The position numbers and the translations under genes are program-made. From positions 1,488,001-1,552,000 of the forward strand of contig NZ_CP051217.1 in NCBI RefSeq assembly GCF_012516475.1: 64,000 nucleotides of DNA, given 5' to 3'. The notes beneath the pieces were generated by a model. That model was not told the origin of the DNA, ran no database searches, and saw only the letters and a list, made by a program, of their open reading frames with translations. The DNA is from Parasphingorhabdus halotolerans. Its GTDB lineage: Bacteria > Pseudomonadota > Alphaproteobacteria > Sphingomonadales > Sphingomonadaceae. Positions 27,470-35,413 of the stretch are shown one piece after another. The stretch's first letter is position 1. Each line of letters starts with the position of its first letter.

Positions 27470-28984
27470 CTAGAATAAATCCTGTTGCCTGTCATCCGCC
27501 GGTTTTTTGACTCGTTTGGGCTTGGCCGCAGGTTGCGACGCCTGTTTTTCGGTCACCAATGGGTTATCGGGAGCCACCCTTGGCCGACTCGTTTGGACTG
27601 CCGCGCCGACAATCTCGGCATCCACTGTGCCATCATGGAAGTGGAGATTGACTGCGCCTGCAAATAGCGCATCCTCCCTGCTGCCGATAAACTGGCCTCG
27701 CGCTGACGATACCCGTGCGTAGCCACGTTTTAGGGGGCCGTCTGGAGAAACCTGATTGAGCAGGCGCGCAAGACCATCTAGCCGCTGGGCAGCTTCGCCC
27801 ACGCGTTTGGTCAACAGGGCCGGAGACAGTTTAACCGCTTCCAGTCGTTCCATCGCCCGGTCGTGATAACGCCGCAATACAGCCGGTTTTAAAGCGCCAT
27901 CGGACAGGGAAAACCGGCTGCGCGCTGATGATATCGCTTGGCCCAGCGCATATTTCATCGCTTCGGACAGCTCATCCAACCGCTGCTGATGCGGGCGAAG
28001 CAGATCGGTGAGGGCGGGCATCAGCCGGCGCTGCGCTTCCAGTCGCTCCTGCGCTGTCGAGAGCCCGCGTTGCACCGAACGCGCCATCCGCGCCTTTGAT
28101 TCGGAGAGCGATGCCAGCCATTCCGCACGCACCGGAACCGCCATTTCGGCAGCAGCGGTCGGCGTTGGTGCGCGCAGATCGGCGGCAAAATCACATAACG
28201 TGGTATCGGTTTCATGGCCGACTGCTGAAATCAGCGGGATGGAGCAATTGGCCACCGCGCGCACCACTTCCTCCTCGTTGAAACTCCACAAATCCTCAAT
28301 CGAACCGCCGCCCCGCGCAACAATAACCAGATCAGGCCGCTCTGCCGCTCCATCCTCTGGCATGTTGGAGAAACCATTAATCGCCGCCGCAATCTGTTTG
28401 GCTGCACCTTCGCCCTGCACCAATACCGGCCAGACAATGACGTGGCTTGGGCAGCGATCCGCCAGTCTGTGCAATATGTCGCGAATCACCGATCCGGTCG
28501 GCGATGTCACCACGCCAATGGTCTTTGGCAAAAAAGGAATTGCGCGCTTGCGGTCCGCATCAAACAGCCCTTCTCCGGCAAGCTTGGCTTTCAGCTTTTC
28601 GAAAAGCTGCATCAGCGCGCCTTCGCCCGCCAATTCCATCTTGTCGATCACGACCTGATATTTGGAACGCCCCGGATAAGTAGTCAGCTTGCCGGACACG
28701 ACCACTTCTATTCCGTCTTCGGGCGCAAAGGCCAAGCGCCCCGCATTGCCCTTCCACATCACGCCGTCCAGAACCGCCTTGTCGTCCTTCAACGCCAGAT
28801 AAACATGGCCGGAAGCCGCGCGTTTATAGCCAGAAATCTCGCCGCGTATCCGCACATAGCCAAAGCGATCCTCGACCACGCGCTTCAGCGATCCGGAAAT
28901 TTCCGAAACGGATAGCGGCGGGGCATTGTCGCCTTGATTGGTCTCCGCTAGAAGTTTGGCGTCTAATGAGAGGGAATCGTCCAT
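27470..28984 (-). CDS. xseA: Exodeoxyribonuclease VII large subunit
   Basis: A 504-aa XseA, the catalytic subunit that degrades single-stranded DNA to short oligonucleotides together with XseB. The N-terminal OB fold ([39 protein letters not shown]), the catalytic core ([57 protein letters not shown]) and the coiled-coil C terminus are all there. The start is at 28984 with AGGA five bases upstream; the open frame continues, but that part is not family sequence. The start codon overlaps that of divergent purD. xseB is not adjacent. Confidence 0.95.
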   Translation of the reverse strand: MDDSLSLDAKLLAETNQGDNAPPLSVSEISGSLKRVVEDRFGYVRIRGEISGYKRAASGHVYLALKDDKAVLDGVMWKGNAGRLAFAPEDGIEVVVSGKLTTYPGRSKYQVVIDKMELAGEGALMQLFEKLKAKLAGEGLFDADRKRAIPFLPKTIGVVTSPTGSVIRDILHRLADRCPSHVIVWPVLVQGEGAAKQIAAAINGFSNMPEDGAAERPDLVIVARGGGSIEDLWSFNEEEVVRAVANCSIPLISAVGHETDTTLCDFAADLRAPTPTAAAEMAVPVRAEWLASLSESKARMARSVQRGLSTAQERLEAQRRLMPALTDLLRPHQQRLDELSEAMKYALGQAISSARSRFSLSDGALKPAVLRRYHDRAMERLEAVKLSPALLTKRVGEAAQRLDGLARLLNQVSPDGPLKRGYARVSSARGQFIGSREDALFAGAVNLHFHDGTVDAEIVGAAVQTSRPRVAPDNPLVTEKQASQPAAKPKRVKKPADDRQQDLF

Positions 28985-30269
28985 GAATATCCTGTTACTC
29001 GGCTCTGGTGGCCGTGAACATGCCTTGGCCTGGAAGCTGGCGCAATCCCCAAATGCCCAGAAGCTGTTCGCCGCACCCGGCAATCCCGGCATCGCGCAGG
29101 AGGCAGAACTCGCCGATATTGATATAACCGATCACGGAGCAGTGGTAACCTTTTGTCAGCTCAATCAGGTGGAACTGGTGGTGGTTGGCCCAGAAGCGCC
29201 GCTGGTCGACGGTATCGCCGACTATCTTCGTGCCGCCGATCTGCTGGTGTTCGGCCCTGATAAAGCCGCCGCGCAACTGGAAGGCTCCAAGGGTTTTACC
29301 AAAGACCTGTGCAAACGCGCCGGGATACCGACCGCCGCCTATGTCAGGACCGCTTCGGCCGATGAAGCCTTGGCCGCTCTCGATGATTTTTCGATTCCCG
29401 TCGTAATAAAGGCCGATGGTCTTGCCGCCGGCAAAGGCGTGATTATCGCCGAAACCCGGGATCAGGCGACCAAGGCGATTACGGATATGTTCCACGGCAG
29501 CTTCGGCGAAGCGGGCGCAGAAGTGGTGATCGAGGAGTTTCTGACCGGCGAGGAAGCGAGCTTCTTTGCCATCACCGATGGCAACACCGTCGTTCCCTTC
29601 GGCACCGCACAAGATCACAAACGCGTCGGTGACGGCGATACCGGCCCGAATACTGGTGGCATGGGCGCGTATAGTCCCGCTCCAGTGCTGACCAAGGCGC
29701 TGCAACAGCAGGTGATGGACGAGATCATCCAGCCGACCATCGATACGCTGGCGGCAGACGGCACGCCCTATAATGGCGTGTTGTTCGCCGGCCTGATGCT
29801 CACCGAAACCGGCCCGCAACTGATTGAATATAATGTCCGTTTTGGCGACCCGGAATGTCAGGTGCTAATGATGCGGCTCGAAAGTCACCTCGCCCGCATC
29901 CTGATTGCCACGTCGCTGGGCGAGCTCGGGGAAATTCCTGAACCCGTGTTTAACCCGCAAACTGCGCTATCCGTGGTCTTGGCCGCAGATGGCTATCCTG
30001 ACAACCCGGGAACCGGCGGCAAGATAAGCAACCTGCGCGATGCGGAGAAAGTCGGCGCGAAGATTTTCCATGCCGGTACCGCTGTGGTGGACCGCGATCT
30101 GGTGGCCAATGGCGGGCGCGTGCTAAACGTCACCGCGCTGGGCGCAAACGTCACCGAAGCCCAGGCCAAAGCCTATGCCGCCGTCGACAAGGTCGATTTC
30201 CCCAGCGGATTTTGCCGCCGCGATATCGGTTGGCGGGAAGTGGAGCGGGAAGCTTCCTCGAGGGATTGA
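28983..30269 (+). CDS. purD: Phosphoribosylamine-glycine ligase PurD
   Basis: A 428-aa GAR synthetase, the second step of purine synthesis, joining glycine to phosphoribosylamine with ATP. N-terminal [19 protein letters not shown] and [13 protein letters not shown], the ATP-grasp segments [18 protein letters not shown] and [15 protein letters not shown], and the C-terminal domain are intact. GAGAGGGA lies about 10 bases before the ATG. The start codon shares bases with the start of xseA on the other strand, so each promoter must lie within the other gene. The C-terminal tail after [10 protein letters not shown] is slightly longer than usual. Confidence 0.96.
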   Translation: MNILLLGSGGREHALAWKLAQSPNAQKLFAAPGNPGIAQEAELADIDITDHGAVVTFCQLNQVELVVVGPEAPLVDGIADYLRAADLLVFGPDKAAAQLEGSKGFTKDLCKRAGIPTAAYVRTASADEALAALDDFSIPVVIKADGLAAGKGVIIAETRDQATKAITDMFHGSFGEAGAEVVIEEFLTGEEASFFAITDGNTVVPFGTAQDHKRVGDGDTGPNTGGMGAYSPAPVLTKALQQQVMDEIIQPTIDTLAADGTPYNGVLFAGLMLTETGPQLIEYNVRFGDPECQVLMMRLESHLARILIATSLGELGEIPEPVFNPQTALSVVLAADGYPDNPGTGGKISNLRDAEKVGAKIFHAGTAVVDRDLVANGGRVLNVTALGANVTEAQAKAYAAVDKVDFPSGFCRRDIGWREVEREASSRD

Positions 30270-30487
30270 ATGGCGGCAAAAGTTGCAAAAGTGCCGCGCA
30301 GCGTGAGCTGGGCAAATGTCGCAATCGCGGAAGTTGGCGGTTTGGGCGTTTTCGAGGGGCGGATAGGGGCCGAAAACAGGCGCGGTTGTTTGCGTTAGGG
30401 TGCGCGACAGGTTGCGAGAAGGCAGTTGGTGCATTTGGTAAATAGCCGCTACAGCAGAAGTTGAACCAGTTGAAAAAGGAAAATAAT

Positions 30488-31504
30488 ATGCGTGCATGGG
30501 CCCTCAAAAGTCGCCCCACCGGAACCCCGGTGGCGGATAATTTCCAGATGATCGAAGCAGCCGATGCGCCGCTGGGCGAAGGCGAGTTTCGCATTGCCAA
30601 TAGCTGGCTTTCGGTCGACCCTTATATGCGCGGGCGGATGAATGACGTGAAAAGCTATGCGCCCCCCTTTGCTCTTGGTGAAGCGATGACCGGCGGCGCT
30701 GTTGGCGAAGTTACCGAAAGCAATAATGCCGATTATCCGGTCGGCTGCAAAGTTCTGCATATGGCGGGATGGCGCGATACGGTCGTCGCTGGCGGCAGCA
30801 ATCCTCCCGAAGGCGGCATGCCGCCCGTCAAGCTTCCTGATCTGGGCGTCCCCGATCAGCACTGGCTCTCGATCATCGGCATGCCCGGCGGCACCGCCTG
30901 GTTTGGCCTGCTCAATGTCGGCGCGGCCAAAGAAGGCGAAACGGTTTTTGTATCGGCAGCCGCTGGCGCGGTTGGCTCCACCGTCGTCCAGATCGCCAAG
31001 GCCAAGGGCATGACCGTTATCGGGTCAGCCGGCGGCGCAGACAAATGCGCCTGGGTCAAAGAAATCGGCGCGGATGCTTGCTTGGATTATAAATCCGGCC
31101 CGGTATTGCCCCAATTGCGGGCTGCGCTCAAGGAACTCGGCAAATCCGGCGTCGATGTCTATTTTGACAATGTCGGCGGCGAGCATCTGGATGCGGCGCT
31201 CGCCTGTTCCAACGAACGCGCGCGGGTGGCCGTCTGCGGGATGATCGACGTTTACAACGAGCAGCAACCCCAATCGATGCAATATCTGACGATGATCATC
31301 GGCCTGCGGATCAAGATCGAAGGCTTCCTCTACCCCGATTTCGCCGCGCAAGTCCCCGAGTTTAATGCGGGCATGGCCGAGCTGATCGCATCGGGCAAAG
31401 TCAAGAGCCGCGAGACGGTGATGGACGGGCTGGAAAAAGCACCAGACGCGTTTATCGGGCTGTTTACCGGCGCGAACACGGGCAAGATGCTGGTCAAGGT
31501 TTAG
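30488..31504 (+). CDS. NADP-dependent MDR oxidoreductase (CurA/leukotriene B4 reductase type)
   Basis: A 338-aa zinc-free medium-chain reductase. Family marks are SVDPYMRGRM near residue 47, the substrate-side MPGGTAWFGLLNVG, the NADP Rossmann loop AAAGAVGSTVVQIAKAKG and VDVYFDNVGGEHLDAAL. Relatives reduce double bonds of enones, e.g. curcumin reductase CurA and prostaglandin reductases. The ATG at 30488 has AAGGA upstream; the frame before it lacks one. It is a single-gene unit between purD and the repeat region. Confidence 0.92.
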   Translation: MRAWALKSRPTGTPVADNFQMIEAADAPLGEGEFRIANSWLSVDPYMRGRMNDVKSYAPPFALGEAMTGGAVGEVTESNNADYPVGCKVLHMAGWRDTVVAGGSNPPEGGMPPVKLPDLGVPDQHWLSIIGMPGGTAWFGLLNVGAAKEGETVFVSAAAGAVGSTVVQIAKAKGMTVIGSAGGADKCAWVKEIGADACLDYKSGPVLPQLRAALKELGKSGVDVYFDNVGGEHLDAALACSNERARVAVCGMIDVYNEQQPQSMQYLTMIIGLRIKIEGFLYPDFAAQVPEFNAGMAELIASGKVKSRETVMDGLEKAPDAFIGLFTGANTGKMLVKV

Positions 31505-31597
31505 GGCTTTGGGCGGGTGCGAATTATAGGGGCAGGTTAGCCGGGCATCCTCACGGTGTTCCAAACACACGCAACTTCGCTTTTTCGATATTCTCAC

Positions 31598-31623
31598 CCC
31601 CTTCTCCCTCGAGGGAGAAGGGG
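31598..31623. repeat. Perfect 26-bp palindrome after the MDR oxidoreductase
   Basis: CCCCTTCTCCCTC meets GAGGGAGAAGGGG with no spacer, a perfect 13-bp dyad. It is a known kind of dispersed repeat in alphaproteobacteria and marks the left edge of the repeat-rich accessory region. Without a loop or T tract it is a poor terminator. Confidence 0.6.
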
Positions 31624-31690
31624 CAATGAGGTGTAAACCGGGGAATGTTGCAACTGATGTCTAATTGAAAAGGATGAGGATGAGTTTGGG

Positions 31691-31967
31691 GGTTATTGCA
31701 ACTGTCACCGTAATTCCCGGTTCTGGCTTCCATGGCCGCTGCCTCTGCCAGCAAATCGAGATAAAGCGCGTAGTCGCCATCTTCAAAAAATGTCTTCTCG
31801 CGCCTATTCCCGCGCTGGGCGACATGATGCGGGATGCCGAGGATAACGATGCGGGGAAGCCGAGCCAAATGCAGGGGCGATAATAGTTTGGGGGTTATTG
31901 CAACTGTCACCGTAATTTCTGGGGTTTATTGCAACTGTCACCGTAATCAAACTGTCACCGTAATTCG
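31691..31967. repeat. REP-like motif cluster (TTATTGCAACTGTCACCGTAAT), left set
   Basis: Copies of a motif with core AACTGTCACCGTAAT occur at 31691-31715, 31893-31917, 31924-31947 and 31949-31967 (the last lacks the TTATTGC part). The same motif recurs at 33078-33093, 34069-34142 (three copies) and 34412-34427, and inverted at 33800-33826 and 35131-35157. It always sits beside remnants of a REP-associated transposase gene, so it is best read as that element's REP substrate. The spacing is too irregular for a CRISPR. Confidence 0.75.
31716..31868 (-). pseudogene. REP-associated (Y1/HUH) transposase remnant R1, N-terminal part only
   Basis: From a TTG at 31868 it reads ARLPRIVILGIPHHVAQRGN, RREKTFFEDGDYALYLDLLA, EAAAMEARTG and then stops matching at a REP-like motif. 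This is the N terminus of a REP-associated tyrosine transposase (IS200/IS605-like), including the IPHH metal-binding area. The part with the catalytic Tyr is gone, so it cannot be active. Confidence 0.8.
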
Positions 31968-32244
31968 AATGATGGCAGCATAAGTTTTCACTTATTCATG
32001 GCCGTTAATGTCAAATCATGCATCACTAGTTACCTGAACGCGAATTTTACAAAAAACCAAAGAATAGATATTGCAATAATATCTCCAGATGACATGGTGC
32101 AATCAGGGGAGTTTGTTGTTCGTGCGTGATTCTTTGGGTGGCTTGCGGAAAATTGATAGAGTTTGGGCGCGGTGCGGTGGCACTGCGGGTGGTCAGCTTT
32201 GTCAAAAATTCGGGAGGGCGGCATGTATTTAGGGTCCAGACTCA

Positions 32245-32687
32245 TTATAGCCACCAGATTACGGTAGCAGCTATGGCGATGGTTGCCATAAAGGTTTTGA
32301 TATTGCGGTCGAAGCGTGTTGCGACACGACGCCAGTCCTTGAAGCGGCAGAACATGCGCTCGACGACATTGCGCTGTTTGTAGATGGCGGGATCGCAGTC
32401 AAGTTTGACCTTGCGATGCCGCTTGGGCGGGATAACGGCGGTGGTACCACGAGAGGCGAGCCAGTCGCGCAGATCATTGCTGTCATATCCTTTGTCGCCA
32501 ACCAGTTCAGCAGACGGTGGCATTGCCGCGATACACTGCTTGGCGACCTTCATATCGTGCACGTTCCCGGGCGTTAGCAGGAGGACACAGGGTCTTCCTT
32601 TTATATCGCAGATGGCGTGGAGCTTGGTGTTCCGGCCGCCCCGTGTCTGGCCGATACCATTGGCCAAGGCCCCCTTTTGCGCCTCCG
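32245..32687 (-). CDS. IS5-family transposase, C-terminal frame (OrfB)
   Basis: This frame, +1 relative to OrfA, carries the rest of the enzyme: IGQTRGGRNTKLHAICDIKG, then LVGDKGYDSNDLRDWLASRG with the second Asp and QRNVVERMFCRFKDWRRVAT with the Glu, ending IAATVIWWL inside the left IS end. The switch point is an A4G5 run on the minus strand (plus-strand 32670-32678). A joined product of about 250 aa would need slippage there, or the run carries an indel. Programmed slippage in IS427-type elements is usually -1, so this +1 offset is odd. Confidence 0.8.
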
Positions 32688-32998
32688 GCAGTCCGGTGGA
32701 CCTTGATGCAACTGCTGTCGATGAACAGCCTGTCTGGTACGCCCTCGGCTCCAGCCAGAGCACTGAAGATATCTTCCCATATCCCGCGCTCGGCCCAGCG
32801 TACGAAGCGGTTATAGAGTGTCTTCTTCGGCCCATAAACCGGCGGACAATCACTCCAGCGCCCGCCGCTTTGTAACGCGTGGACAATCCCCGAAAGCACG
32901 CGCCGGTCATCGACACGCAGTATGCCGCGCGTCTTCGTCGGCAAAAGCGGCTCAATCCGCGCCCACTGCTCATCCGAAAACCAAAAGAAATCAGACAT
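32507..32998 (-). CDS. IS5-family transposase, N-terminal frame (OrfA)
   Basis: Reads MSDFFWFSDEQWARIEPLLP, the IS5 DUF4096-type DNA-binding start, through GRWSDCPPVYGPKKTLYNRF and VRWAERGIWEDIF to LFIDSSCIKVHR, which holds the first catalytic Asp. After AGGAKGG the frame leaves the family sequence. The start is taken at MSDFF rather than seven codons earlier, as in relatives. It needs the downstream frame for activity. Confidence 0.85.
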   Translation of the reverse strand: MSDFFWFSDEQWARIEPLLPTKTRGILRVDDRRVLSGIVHALQSGGRWSDCPPVYGPKKTLYNRFVRWAERGIWEDIFSALAGAEGVPDRLFIDSSCIKVHRTAGGAKGGLGQWYRPDTGRPEHQAPRHLRYKRKTLCPPANARERARYEGRQAVYRGNATVC

Positions 32999-33116
32999 AT
33001 CCAATACCTCCTTGCTCAAGACATTGAATCACAATTATATCACTTTGGGAATCCCGTTAATGGGTCTGGACCCTAGTAAACTGTCACCGTAATCTAGAAA
33101 AAAGGAAGATACCGGC

Positions 33117-33752
33117 ATGAGTAAGGAAATCGTGTGGGCGAGCAATGCCATGATAAATCCGGCTATGCTGCGACCGATCAGGCATGATTTGGCAGAAAGC
33201 GGGGAGATTAATAAGCAAAAATCCTTACTTGCAGCAAAAGAAAATCCACAAGGTAAGGCTCTTTCCAAAGAATATTTTCCTGATGAAATCTTCGTCGCAA
33301 AAGATGCAAATACTAATTACGAAAATTTGCCGCATCTTTTCTACGCCTACGGCTATTGGGTAGTTTCCGGCGAGGTTGCTGATGTGATGCGCCAGTTTGA
33401 TCTGGGCGGCTGTAATCTTTATCCGACAAACGTGTTTCGCAAGGATCGCAAGACATCGATCGGTGACAAATGGTTTTGCCTCAATTTCGGAAATGTTAAG
33501 CAGGCATTTATAGGAAATGAATCAACGGCGGTCAGCAAATTCGGCAGTGGTACTACGGATCGTTGGAATGCCCCAACAATTTTGAAGGATGGGCAGCTTG
33601 TTGTCAGAAGTTCTGCTTTATCTGGGCCTGACATTTGGATTGATGCAAAAATATTTAATATTTTTTTCGTCAGCAACCGTTTGGCAAGGGCGTTGAAGGC
33701 CGCGAAGGTGGCGACGCCATTTGGTCTTAAAAAATGTGTAATCGTAGGTTAA
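33117..33752 (+). CDS. Imm11/DUF1629-like immunity protein, copy 1
   Basis: A 211-aa protein without signal or membrane segment. The middle (YGYWVVSGEVADVMRQFDLG, then KWFCLNFGNVKQ) and the end (FFVSNRLARALKAAKVATPF) fit the Imm11 (DUF1629, MXAN_0049-like) family, cytoplasmic antidotes of polymorphic toxins. The family call rests on pattern only. Residues 1-113 and the last 26 are the same as in copy 2; the block between (33456-33675) differs strongly. The ATG has GGAAG upstream. An IS ends 43 bp before it and may have removed its promoter. No toxin gene is adjacent. Confidence 0.68.
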   Translation: MSKEIVWASNAMINPAMLRPIRHDLAESGEINKQKSLLAAKENPQGKALSKEYFPDEIFVAKDANTNYENLPHLFYAYGYWVVSGEVADVMRQFDLGGCNLYPTNVFRKDRKTSIGDKWFCLNFGNVKQAFIGNESTAVSKFGSGTTDRWNAPTILKDGQLVVRSSALSGPDIWIDAKIFNIFFVSNRLARALKAAKVATPFGLKKCVIVG

Positions 33753-33825
33753 CTGGCGTAGTCGCTTGAGGGGTTGTTAGATGGCTGAATTGAAACTTGA
33801 ATTACGGTGACAGTTGCAATAACCC

Positions 33826-34047
33826 CTAAACCCATATTTTTGCCTTAGCCTTTCCCTGCGGCGCTGGGCCGCGTTTTGCTGGGGCAAGCTTGTGCCCGGT
33901 TCTGGCTTCCATGGCCGCTGCCTCTGCCAGCAAATCGAGATAAAGCGCGTAGTCGCCATCTTCAAAAAATGTCTTCTCGCGCCTATTCCCGCGCTGGGCG
34001 ACATGATGCGGGATGCCGAGGATAACGATGCGGGGAAGCCGAGCCAA
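33826..34047 (-). pseudogene. REP-associated transposase remnant R2, internal deletion
   Basis: A 73-aa frame from a TTG at 34047. It joins the transposase N terminus (to EAAAMEARTG) directly to a C-terminal tail (HKLAPAKRGPAPQGKAKAKI, WV). A full member is roughly two to three times longer, so the catalytic middle with the Tyr is missing. It separates the two immunity cassettes and is flanked by REP-like motifs at 33800-33826 (inverted) and 34069-34142. Confidence 0.8.
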
Positions 34048-34400
34048 ATGCAGGGGCGATAATAGTTTGGGGTTATTGCAACTGTCACCGTAATTTCTGG
34101 GGTTTATTGCAACTGTCACCGTAATCAAACTGTCACCGTAATTCGAATGATGGCAGCATAAGTTTTCACTTATTCATGGCCGTTAATGTCAAATCATGCA
34201 TCACTAGTTACCTGAACGCGAATTTTACAAAAAACCAAAGAATAGATATTGCAATAATATCTCCAGATGACATGGTGCAATCAGGGGAGTTTGTTGTTCG
34301 TGCGTGATTCTTTGGGTGGCTTGCGGAAAATTGATAGAGTTTGGGCGCGGTGCGGTGGCACTGCGGGTGGTCAGCTTTGTCAAAAATTCGGGAGGGCGGC

Positions 34401-34454
34401 ATGTATTTAGTAAACTGTCACCGTAATCTAGAAAAAAGGAAGATACCGGCATGA
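34401..34454 (+). CDS. 17-codon ORF overlapping the start of immunity copy 2
   Basis: ATG at 34401 follows a strong GGGAGGGCGGC. It encodes MYLVNCHRNLEKRKIPA and stops at a TGA whose TG lies in the ATG of the immunity gene (ATGA overlap), the arrangement of translational coupling. Codons 4-9 come from the REP-like motif, so it may be the truncated start of a lost upstream gene or a leader. In unit 1 the IS is inserted into its third codon. Confidence 0.35.
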   Translation: MYLVNCHRNLEKRKIPA

Positions 34455-35083
34455 GTAAGGAAATCGTGTGGGCGAGCAATGCCATGATAAATCCGGCTAT
34501 GCTGCGACCGATCAGGCATGATTTGGCAGAAAGCGGGGAGATTAATAAGCAAAAATCCTTACTTGCAGCAAAAGAAAATCCACAAGGTAAGGCTCTTTCC
34601 AAAGAATATTTTCCTGATGAAATCTTCGTCGCAAAAGATGCAAATACTAATTACGAAAATTTGCCGCATCTTTTCTACGCCTACGGCTATTGGGTAGTTT
34701 CCGGCGAGGTTGCTGATGTGATGCGCCAGTTTGATCTGGGCGGCTGTAATCTTTATCCGACAAACGTGTTTCGCAAGGATCGCAAGACACCGATCGGAGA
34801 CAAATGGTTTTGCCTTAATTTCGGGAATGTTAAACAGGCATACTATGGCGGAGGAAGAAATCCGACGCCAAATTATCCGGAGCCACCTGTAAGGCATGCC
34901 GCTCCGACTATTTTGAAGGATAATATGCTGCAAATTGGGCAAGAAGCCCTAAAAGGCTCAGATATTTGGATTGATAGCCAGATCAGAGATACGTTTTTCC
35001 TTAGTGACCGTTTGGCAAGGGCGTTGAAGGCCGCGAAGGTGGCGACGCCATTTGGTCTTAAAAAATGTGTAATCGTAGGTTAA
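34451..35083 (+). CDS. Imm11/DUF1629-like immunity protein, copy 2
   Basis: A 210-aa paralogue of copy 1, 1334 bp downstream. The first 339 bp and the last 77 bp match copy 1 base for base. Between 34790 and 35006 the sequence diverges, first by silent changes and then in residues (e.g. AYYGGGRNPTPNYPEPPVRH where copy 1 has AFIGNESTAV...). Conserved islands in the block (APTILKD, DIWID, FF.S.RLARAL) show the same fold. The pattern suggests exchange of a specificity block within a kept frame. Its upstream region is intact, unlike copy 1. Confidence 0.68.
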   Translation: MSKEIVWASNAMINPAMLRPIRHDLAESGEINKQKSLLAAKENPQGKALSKEYFPDEIFVAKDANTNYENLPHLFYAYGYWVVSGEVADVMRQFDLGGCNLYPTNVFRKDRKTPIGDKWFCLNFGNVKQAYYGGGRNPTPNYPEPPVRHAAPTILKDNMLQIGQEALKGSDIWIDSQIRDTFFLSDRLARALKAAKVATPFGLKKCVIVG

Positions 35084-35163
35084 CTGGCGTAGTCGCTTGA
35101 GGGGTTGTTAGATGGCTGAATTGAAACTTGAATTACGGTGACAGTTGCAATAACCCCTAAACT

Positions 35164-35251
35164 CTAAACCCATATTTTTGCCTTAGCCGTTCCCTGCGGC
35201 GCCGGGCCGCGTTTTGCCGGGGCAAGCTTGTGCCCGGTTCTGGCTTCCATG
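35164..35251 (-). pseudogene. REP-associated transposase remnant R3, C-terminal tail only
   Basis: Encodes MEARTGHKLAPAKRGPAPQG, TAKAKIWV, the same tail as remnant R2 with one substitution and several silent changes. The match to the other remnants ends at 35251 inside the codon for Met. It closes the duplicated region on the right. The base changes relative to R2 exceed those in the rest of the repeat, so R3 is likely the older boundary copy. Confidence 0.75.
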
Positions 35252-35413
35252 TCTGTAGCTACGGCGACAGGTGAAACAACCCCCAATCTCTTAATGGCCC
35301 CCATAGCATAATAGCTATCGCCCCCAAAAATGTAACAACATATCATTCGTTCACATTCCAGTCACCTTTACTCCGGCACCTTTGGTCTCAGGGTTGAATT
35401 GGGAGGGACTGTC
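35252..35413. other. Gene-free stretch before the vWA protein gene
   Basis: No ORF with support. It should hold the promoter of the vWA gene; TTGGGAGGGACTGTC immediately before 35414 is that gene's ribosome-binding region. GCGACAGGTGAAACAACCCC near 35264-35283 looks like a diverged copy of the REP-like motif. Confidence 0.45.

Larger units (their letters stand above)
32233..33073 (-). mobile_element. IS5-family insertion sequence, 841 bp, with TA target duplication
   Basis: The ends are GGGTCCAGACTCATTA (32233-32248) and, inverted, GGGTCCAGACCCATTA (33058-33073), 15 of 16 matching. TA at 32231-32232 and 33074-33075 flanks the element. Unit 2 gives the empty site (GTATTTAGTAAAC at about 34404), which proves the boundaries. 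The transposase has the DDE layout of the IS5 family; two-frame coding and a TA duplication resemble the IS427 group. The right end lies 43 bp before the first immunity-like gene, splitting its leader region. Confidence 0.92.
31716..33894. repeat. Tandem cassette unit 1 (immunity-gene repeat, IS-interrupted)
   Basis: First of two direct repeats. It runs from CCCGGTTCTGGCTTCC at 31716 to the same sequence at 33895. Without the 841-bp IS and its 2-bp target duplication it is 1336 bp. Contents in order: transposase remnant, REP-like motifs, a conserved non-coding stretch (about 31968-32232), the IS, the immunity-like gene, an inverted REP-like motif, and the C-terminal part of the next transposase remnant. 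Unit 2 is almost identical outside the gene's central block. Confidence 0.85.
33895..35232. repeat. Tandem cassette unit 2 (immunity-gene repeat, uninterrupted)
   Basis: The second direct repeat, 1338 bp. Against unit 1 it differs by one G in a G run (near 34069), the central block of the immunity gene (217 against 220 bp), six extra bases near 35160 and a few substitutions in the transposase tail. These changes add up exactly to the length difference once the IS is removed. Such a tight match means recent duplication, with the gene's core exchanged separately. Confidence 0.85.

Noticed and set aside
32030..32254. Minus-strand 74-aa frame (and its 64-aa twin at 34208-34402) as a gene
   Set aside because: It has no ribosome-binding site or recognisable domain, and it is simply an open frame in the duplicated non-coding part of the cassette.
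33117..35083. The two tandem genes as a toxin-antitoxin pair
   Set aside because: They are paralogues with identical ends, not two different partners, and neither looks like a toxin.
31691..35157. Repeated AACTGTCACCGTAAT motifs as a possible CRISPR array
   Set aside because: Spacing is irregular, copies are in both orientations, spacers are not unique units and no cas gene is near. A REP-like origin fits better.
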